Part shown: one piece after another, positions 58,851 through 64,000 of the stretch | How positions within the stretch are numbered: the first letter of the stretch is position 1 | Layout: each line of letters opens with the position of its first letter | Source: Micractinium sp. NFX-FRZ | Taxonomy: Eukaryota > Chlorophyta > Trebouxiophyceae > Chlorellales > Chlorellaceae | Assembly: GCA_029339195.1 (NCBI GenBank) | Contig: JAPTJF010000138.1 | Span: 62,001 to 126,000, forward strand | Reading direction: 5' to 3' | Length of the DNA: 64,000 nt | Notes under the pieces: model-generated | The model's database searches: none | The model's input: only the letters and a program-made list of their open reading frames with translations | Told to the model about the DNA's origin: nothing | Made by a program: the position numbers and the translations under genes

Positions 58851-61601
58851 ATGCAACAGCGGCCTGCTGCGGTTGAGCCCGACCTGTTACGCCATGCCCA
58901 AATCGCTGGCCTGGTATGTGGATTGGGCAGGCGCCCCTGGTCTGGCCGCGCCTCGAGCAGCCGCCCCGCCCGCCTGCCCGCCCGCCCGCCTGCCTGCCCC
59001 CGCTTGCGGCCAGCCCTGCACGGGCCACGCCACTCCCTCCATTCAGATGTCTCCTCTGCCTCCCATTCATGCAGGCCCCATGATCCGCTCTAGCATGGCA
59101 TGGGCTGATGAAGGTGACGTGCCGGCAGTTGTGAGAGCGATGCTCGGCCAGATGGCTGGACAGGGCGGCCACGCCCGCCAGGACCCCAGCACGGCCACGC
59201 CTGAGGAGCTCGAGGATCTCTTTGCAGGTTTTCCCATCCGGCCTGACGCCAAGCTACGGGTGGGAGGCCGCGACTTCCCGGTCCACAAGGCTGTGATTGC
59301 CGTGAACTCGCCAGGTGGGGCCAAGCGGCGGGCCCCTGGTGGGAGCATCCCCGTGCATATGCCAGCAGCTGCAGGCTTGCCTAGCAGCTGTGAGCACGTG
59401 CGGGGGCATTCTCGGGTGCTGGAGTCTCCCTCCTCTGCGCCACCTGATGCTATGCGTGTGGCCATGCATGTGGCGAGAGTTGGCTGACACCCCTGGGGGC
59501 TCGCCGACCTGCGCTCACGGCTCACGGTCTCAAACACCTGATGGCCATCCCATGCAGTGCTGGCCAAGCTGCTGGGCGGGGAGCCAGCTGAGACAGCTGC
59601 CGCCGGCGCGCCGCCGCTCTACATCTTCTCCTCGCCAGCCCACGAGGCCAAGGAGGCCGCGGAGGAGCGGGCGTGGTGGATCGACTACAGGGAAGAGCCG
59701 CCACTGGTGCCTGCAGCATTTCAGGCCTTCTTCCTCTTCTGCTACGACGGGGTTATCGAGATGGCTGAGAAGGTGAGCTGGGAGGCTGCATGGCACAGGA
59801 GGGGTCTACGGCACAGTAAGGCCAGCAGTGTGGGTGAAGCACAGCGCAGGGTGAGGCCTTGGAGGGACTGCACCATACCACCAGGTGAGGGTGCACTTGG
59901 TGGGTGGATGCTCAGCGACGTTGCCGGCGCTTGACTGCCCTCGCCCCCGGTCATGCCGACACCTGGCATGAGTTTACACCAACCATGCGACTCCCACTTA
60001 CCGCGGCTGAGCCACCTGCCTGCCTCTCACCCTACCTCCTGCAGCTGCCCTACAAGCGCCTACTGCGCCTGGCACGCCTGCTGCGCTCCGACCGATTCAC
60101 CGCCGCGCTTGACGCCGAGCTGCAGCAGGACCTGCTGAGTGGCAGCGAGAGCCTGGTCGGCGCCAGCCTTGAGAAGCTGCAACAGGCTGCCAAGCTGGCG
60201 GTCGAATTCAAGTGAGTTGCCCTGTTTTGAATATGCGTGTTGTGCTTCTTGTGGCTGCCTGCCGCCGGCGGGTTGGGGCTGGCTGTGCCCTGCGCCTTGC
60301 TGTGCGCCTGCCTTGCACGGTACCTTGCCAACCACCCTGCCCCCCGCTCACCTGCGCAAGCAGAGAAAACACTGTGCCGCTGCCCTGGTACAATGGCCAG
60401 ACCTGTGCCGTCGCCGCGCGCCCGTCTCTGTTGCTGCCCTCTCACGACTTCCGCTCTGCCGCCGGCTGGTGCAGGCTGGTGAAGTCCGCGGCGGTAGTGC
60501 TGGCGAGCTTGGTGCCGCGTGAGGGGGGTGGGGAGGAAGACGAGGAGGGAGAGCGCTACCGGGTGGGGGATGTGCAGGCCGCCTTTGCCCTGCTGGATGA
60601 CACCCTCAAGCAGGCGGCTTTTGACTACATCCGCATCTCACCTGCCCAGCGCGCCAAGCATGGCCTGTCAAATCTGCGTGACGCGGCTGCACACCTGGAG
60701 GGCGAGCTGGAGGAGTGGGCCACCAAGGAGGCCAAGGAGCCGAAGGTGGGAGAGGTGAGCTGTTGGCATACTACCGGTCGGCAGCACAGCGCCTCCTGTG
60801 AACATGTGTGGCATGTGGTTGTGTGTGCTGTGGGATGCCGCTGAACAGCACATTCCGATGCGCAGGCTGTACGCATGCCTGCCACCCGGCGTGAGGCGTC
60901 GGCACCTCTTGAAACATGGGTGCCGCCTGGGTCTGCACCGATTGCATCCATCCATCTGCAGGCGCCACCCACTGCCGGCACGCAACACATTCTCACTCGC
61001 ATTGTGCACCTCCTGCTTTAACCTCTGCAGGTCAAGCAGGCGGCGGTGGCCGCTGAGCCTGCTGAGCCGCCAGGTCAGCCGGGCCTGGCAGAGCAGGGGC
61101 AGGGGGAGGAGCTGGCGGCCCCGCCACGTGCTGCCCCTGGGCCCGCTGTGACCGAGAAGCAGGTGGAGGGCATGAACCACCGCGAGCTGCAGGCCCTGGC
61201 CAAGGAGCTGGGCCTCAAGGCAACCGGGTGAGCAGCCTGCACTGCACGGTCAGCATGATGCCTGCCCCAGCCCGCCTGCCTGCCTCACCCTCCCTGGCAT
61301 CCCCTCCCTGGCCTGCATGCATGCTTAGCCTGCCTGCCAAGCCTGCCTGCTGTGCACCGCTCGTGCGCCCTGCCATGCCTGCCCCCTCCCTGGAAGCCCG
61401 CCCTGGCTTGCCTGCCTGGTCTGCCTGCCGTGCACCGCTCATGCCGCCCTTCCCGCCCTGCCCGCCCTGCCCGCCCCTCCGGTTGTGACCTGCACCACCT
61501 AATGCAGTACGTGTGCTGCCACCCTCTTGTTCTGCAGCAAGGTGTCGGAGCTGACCGCCCGCATCCTGGCGCACAACCAGGCACAGGCGGCCTCAGGGTG
61601 A
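58851..61601 (+). CDS. BTB/POZ-domain protein with a C-terminal SAP motif
   Basis: Exons: 58851-58913, 59047-59314, 59558-59772, 60045-60211, 60475-60754, 61031-61227, 61538-61601; 417 aa, all in phase. Residues ~70-190 are a BTB/POZ fold: DAKLRVGGRDFPVHKAVIAV opens it, then SPVLAKLLGG, PAAFQAFFLFCYDGVIE and LPYKRLLRLARLLRSDRF, with a ~30-residue insertion between the second and third parts. BTB domains dimerise and often recruit CUL3 ubiquitin ligases. After a helical region (AFALLDDTLKQAAFDYI) and a Pro/Glu/Ala-rich linker, the C-terminus is a SAP motif: MNHRELQALAKELGLKATG, then KVSELTARI. The start was chosen at 58851 because its exon splices in phase to 59047. A BTB plus SAP pairing suggests a nuclear adaptor; the target is unknown. 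Confidence 0.83.
61260..61480. repeat. CCTG-rich imperfect duplication in an intron
   Basis: A block with GCCTGCCTGCC runs and GTGCACCGCTCGTGC is followed about 85 bp later by a similar block (GTGCACCGCTCATGC). It lies in the last intron of the BTB-SAP gene. Confidence 0.65.
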
Positions 61602-62867
61602 GGCTGCTGCGGCTGCGCGTGCACCCCTTTTGTCCTGCTGCTGGACGAGGAAGAGGATGAGAAGCAGATTGCACCGGAAGCTAGTGCCCGCAGCCATGCG
61701 CTGCCACAGAAAATACTTGCGGCAGCCTGCACATCCGCGGCCGCCTGGCGCTGAGTCAGCGGCCGCCTGCGCCCTCGAACTTCAACCCCCCCTTGCCCTT
61801 GCCTCCCTGCTTAGCCCATTGATGTGCTTGCCCAGCGCTGTGCATTTTGTTTCCAGTGCTTCATGCACACCCTGCCATGCCTTTGCCCATTTGCCCTGTA
61901 AACAGCACAACAGCTGTGACACACCATGCCCACTGCCTGCCGAAGGCCCATGCTAGCGAGGGGTGTGACGGCTCAGTGCCAAGTACTCCATCCTCACTTA
62001 CCTCACGAATTCAAGGCCAGAACTGCCAGTTGTGAGATGATGGGATGCGATGCAAGTAAGCCGCAAACAGTACCTGAGCTCTAGCAAGCGGGCGAGGCAG
62101 GGGCCCAGCACGTACAGTGGTCAGCGCTGCGCAGCAGCCTCCCGCTGCCTGCACAGCTTCCTTTGCGCAATATACAGGCTGGGCGAGGCACCAGGGCAGG
62201 AGCGGCTGCGCCACCCAACAGCTTGCATGCGCACAGCAGTTTTGGGAGAAGGGGGACAGTGCTCGCGTGCTGCAAGGGGCATGGGCAGTCCCCCATCCAC
62301 CACATCCCAGGGGGCCCCGCCCACCCGCTCTGCCCGCCTGCCTGCTACTCTGCCTCGGCCCCTGCCTGCCCCCGTCATGCCCTGCCCCCCCACCGCCTGC
62401 GCCATGTGCACAGACACGCGGTGACATGGGGCCTGAAGTGGAGTGACGCATTAGCGCCCTCCCCGCCGCCGCCACCGCCGTCGCCGCCGCCAGGCCGGGA
62501 GCTCCCTGCTCGAGGGCGCCCTCAGATTGGCCGCCCATGGGCATCCTGCGTGAGCACGTTATCTCCCTGTTACCATTGAGGCACAGAGCACGCACCGACT
62601 GCAACCTGTGGCTATGCGAAGAGAGGCACGGCGTGTCCTGCGGGCAAGAAAGAGGCGAACCCTATTCACAGGGTTGGTCTGGGAAACCGAACCTACCTCT
62701 TGTGCCCTCTTGGACGTCTGAGCAAGCAGGTGTGCGCCACCACCGCGCCACGGTTAGGCGCTCGCGCTCCTCCGGCCTCAGCCCGCCTCCAAGCGTCTTG
62801 CGCTGCTTCGGCCAGCCAACAGTAGCTCTCGCCCCTCCTGCTGCAGATCGACGGAGCGGGGACCTGA
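61602..62867. other. Spacer and unresolved 5' region of the zinc-finger gene
   Basis: 3' UTR of the BTB-SAP gene, then sequence that should contain the start and first exon or exons of the zinc-finger gene. An ATG at 62537 opens a frame (MGILREHVISLLPL) but does not join in an obvious way, so I left the 5' end undefined. Confidence 0.4.
61897..61901 (+). terminator. Candidate TGTAA polyadenylation signal
   Basis: TGTAA, 296 nt after the stop of the BTB-SAP gene. Confidence 0.4.
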
Positions 62868-63181
62868 CGCGACTGCAAGCGGGGCAGCAGATTGTCGCTC
62901 GCTCTGGCAGGCACAGCAGGCCGGAGCCGGGGCGGCGGCGGCGCAGAAGTTCAGCAGGCACAGCTGCAACCGCTTATGAAGCAGCAGCGCAGGCAGCCTC
63001 ACCCACAGCGCCTGCCCAACCGAGGACCACCGCTGATTCCAGAGGACAGTGCTGGCAGCCACCAGCGGCAGTGCCTGGAGTGCGGCGCTGCCAGCCCAGG
63101 CCAGGGCTCCCGTTGGTGCCGCCACCCAGTGGCGCTAGCCGAGTTGTGCTGCCACAGGTCAGTGCTTAGAGACATGAGTCG

Positions 63182-63216
<35 letters not shown>

Positions 63217-64000
63217 CACAGGAACAGGAGGCACAGCAGCAGCAGGCACAGCAGCAGCAGGCGCAGCGAGCACAACAGCAGCGCCAGCAGAAGGATGAGG
63301 CAGAGACGGAGCGGGGTGAGGAGGATACAGGAGAAGGTGCAGCTGAGAAGGAGGTACCCGGGGCAGTGAAGGAAGGGATGGTTGTAGCAGATGCTGCGGA
63401 AGTGGCACAAGCTGAGGAGGTGGAGGAGGAGGAGGAGGAGCAGCAGCAGTGGGTGTGCTCGCACTGTGGAGCTTACAGCAGCCCAACCTGGCGGCAGCAG
63501 CCCGCCACTGGCAGGCGGCTGTGCAGTCCCTGCCGGACTTACCTGGATCGCCATGGGCAGATGCGGCCGGTGGGTGTGAAGTGCCTGCAGTGCGGCTCCG
63601 CCAACCCCGGCTCCTTCCGCTACGCAGCCTGGCAGCCTCACCCCGTCACTGGCGAGCGCTGGGTGTGCCTTCTACTGCTTCTACTCGCAGCAGTGCCTTC
63701 AGCGTGGTAGCAGCAACCCGCCTACTGCAGCTGGCCGCAAGCCCGATTGCTATCGCAACCCGGTCACGGCGCAGAGTGGCTCTGCAAGCGCTGCTATAAG
63801 AAGTGCAAGCGGCGGGGAAGGATGGCTTGCCAGGGTGAGGAGGGGGGAGAGGTGGAGGACGAAGGGGAGGAGCAGCCTGCCGCAAGCGACCAGCCAGCTG
63901 TCAAGCGCCGGCGGGGCGCAGGGCCCCAGCGCCAGTGCCAGCCACCCCCCGCCCTGCCTCAGCAGCCTCAGGAAGCAGCAGCTGCTGCAGCCGCAGCTGG
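62868..64000 (+). CDS. Q-rich protein with tandem GATA-like zinc fingers; 5' end unresolved, runs off the right edge
   Basis: The frame opens after a stop at 62865-62867 and has no in-frame ATG before the first finger, so an upstream exon must supply the start. The order is: a degenerate finger (CLECG at ~63072, then ELCCHR next to a possible donor), a polyQ/acidic linker, a clear GATA-type finger (CSHCGAYSSPTWRQQP then RRLCSPCRTY, i.e. C-x2-C-x18-C-x2-C, ~63456-63533), a third (CLQCGSANP, then RWVC) and a fourth (CLQRGSSNP, then EWLCKRCYKK). After the third finger the frame hits a stop at 63708. The reading shifts +1 near 63669, which restores the C-x2-C pair as WVCFYC, and shifts back near 63765, restoring LCKRCYKKCKRRGRM. 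A basic, Gln/Ala-rich tail continues past the edge. GATA fingers usually bind DNA. It may be a real gene with consensus errors or a decaying copy. Confidence 0.55.
63185..63214 (+). repeat. (CAG)n polyglutamine tract
   Basis: About ten CAG codons in a row followed by interrupted CAG/GCA units to about 63290, in the linker between the first two zinc fingers. Confidence 0.9.

Overview
This 64-kb window looks like nuclear DNA from a GC-rich, intron-dense green alga, most likely a Chlorella-type trebouxiophyte. That is an inference. It rests on very GC-rich coding sequence cut into many short exons, acceptors that are mostly a pyrimidine run plus GCAG, candidate TGTAA polyadenylation signals (the usual chlorophyte signal), and the gene content: a plant-type full-size PDR/ABCG transporter, a plant-type starch branching enzyme and plastid-targeted enzymes. 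Genes sit on both strands with short spacers, with no operons, rRNA, confident tRNA, CRISPR array or intact transposon. I rebuilt gene models by hand from splice signals and reading phase. About 140 introns were placed and most models close exactly in phase.

Left part (1-12.5 kb): the 3' end of an ankyrin-repeat gene (+); an SRA-YDG / PHD-like, glutamine-rich protein (+, 2035-6829), probably a modified-cytosine reader; a small membrane protein (-, 7047-7781); a spacer with a low-GC3 ORF carrying a retroviral-protease-like Asp-Thr-Gly motif (-); and an unusual protein joining a bacterial-type nucleotidyltransferase to a JmjC/cupin_8 oxygenase (+, 9007-12445).

Middle (13-33 kb): two paralogous secreted beta-helix (pectate-lyase-superfamily-like) proteins transcribed head to head from a 392-bp spacer (13000-17199 minus; 17592-20840 plus), then a 37-exon PDR/ABCG transporter (minus, 21759-33127).

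Right part (34.5-64 kb): a plastid glucose-6-phosphate 1-epimerase-like protein (+), tail to tail with a 30-exon starch branching enzyme (-), so two carbohydrate genes are neighbours; GPN1 GTPase (-), head to head with the N-acetyltransferase NAA50 (+); a Q-rich SAP-motif protein (+) and a BTB/POZ protein (+) whose C-terminal SAP motifs are split by an intron at the same place and phase; and the start of a Q-rich protein with tandem GATA-like zinc fingers running off the right edge.

Four genes carry 1-nt reading-frame breaks inside otherwise well-preserved exons (SRA gene, ABC transporter, SAP gene, GATA-like gene). I read the ABC and SAP breaks as probable consensus indels. Four introns use GC rather than GT donors, each confirmed by reading phase.
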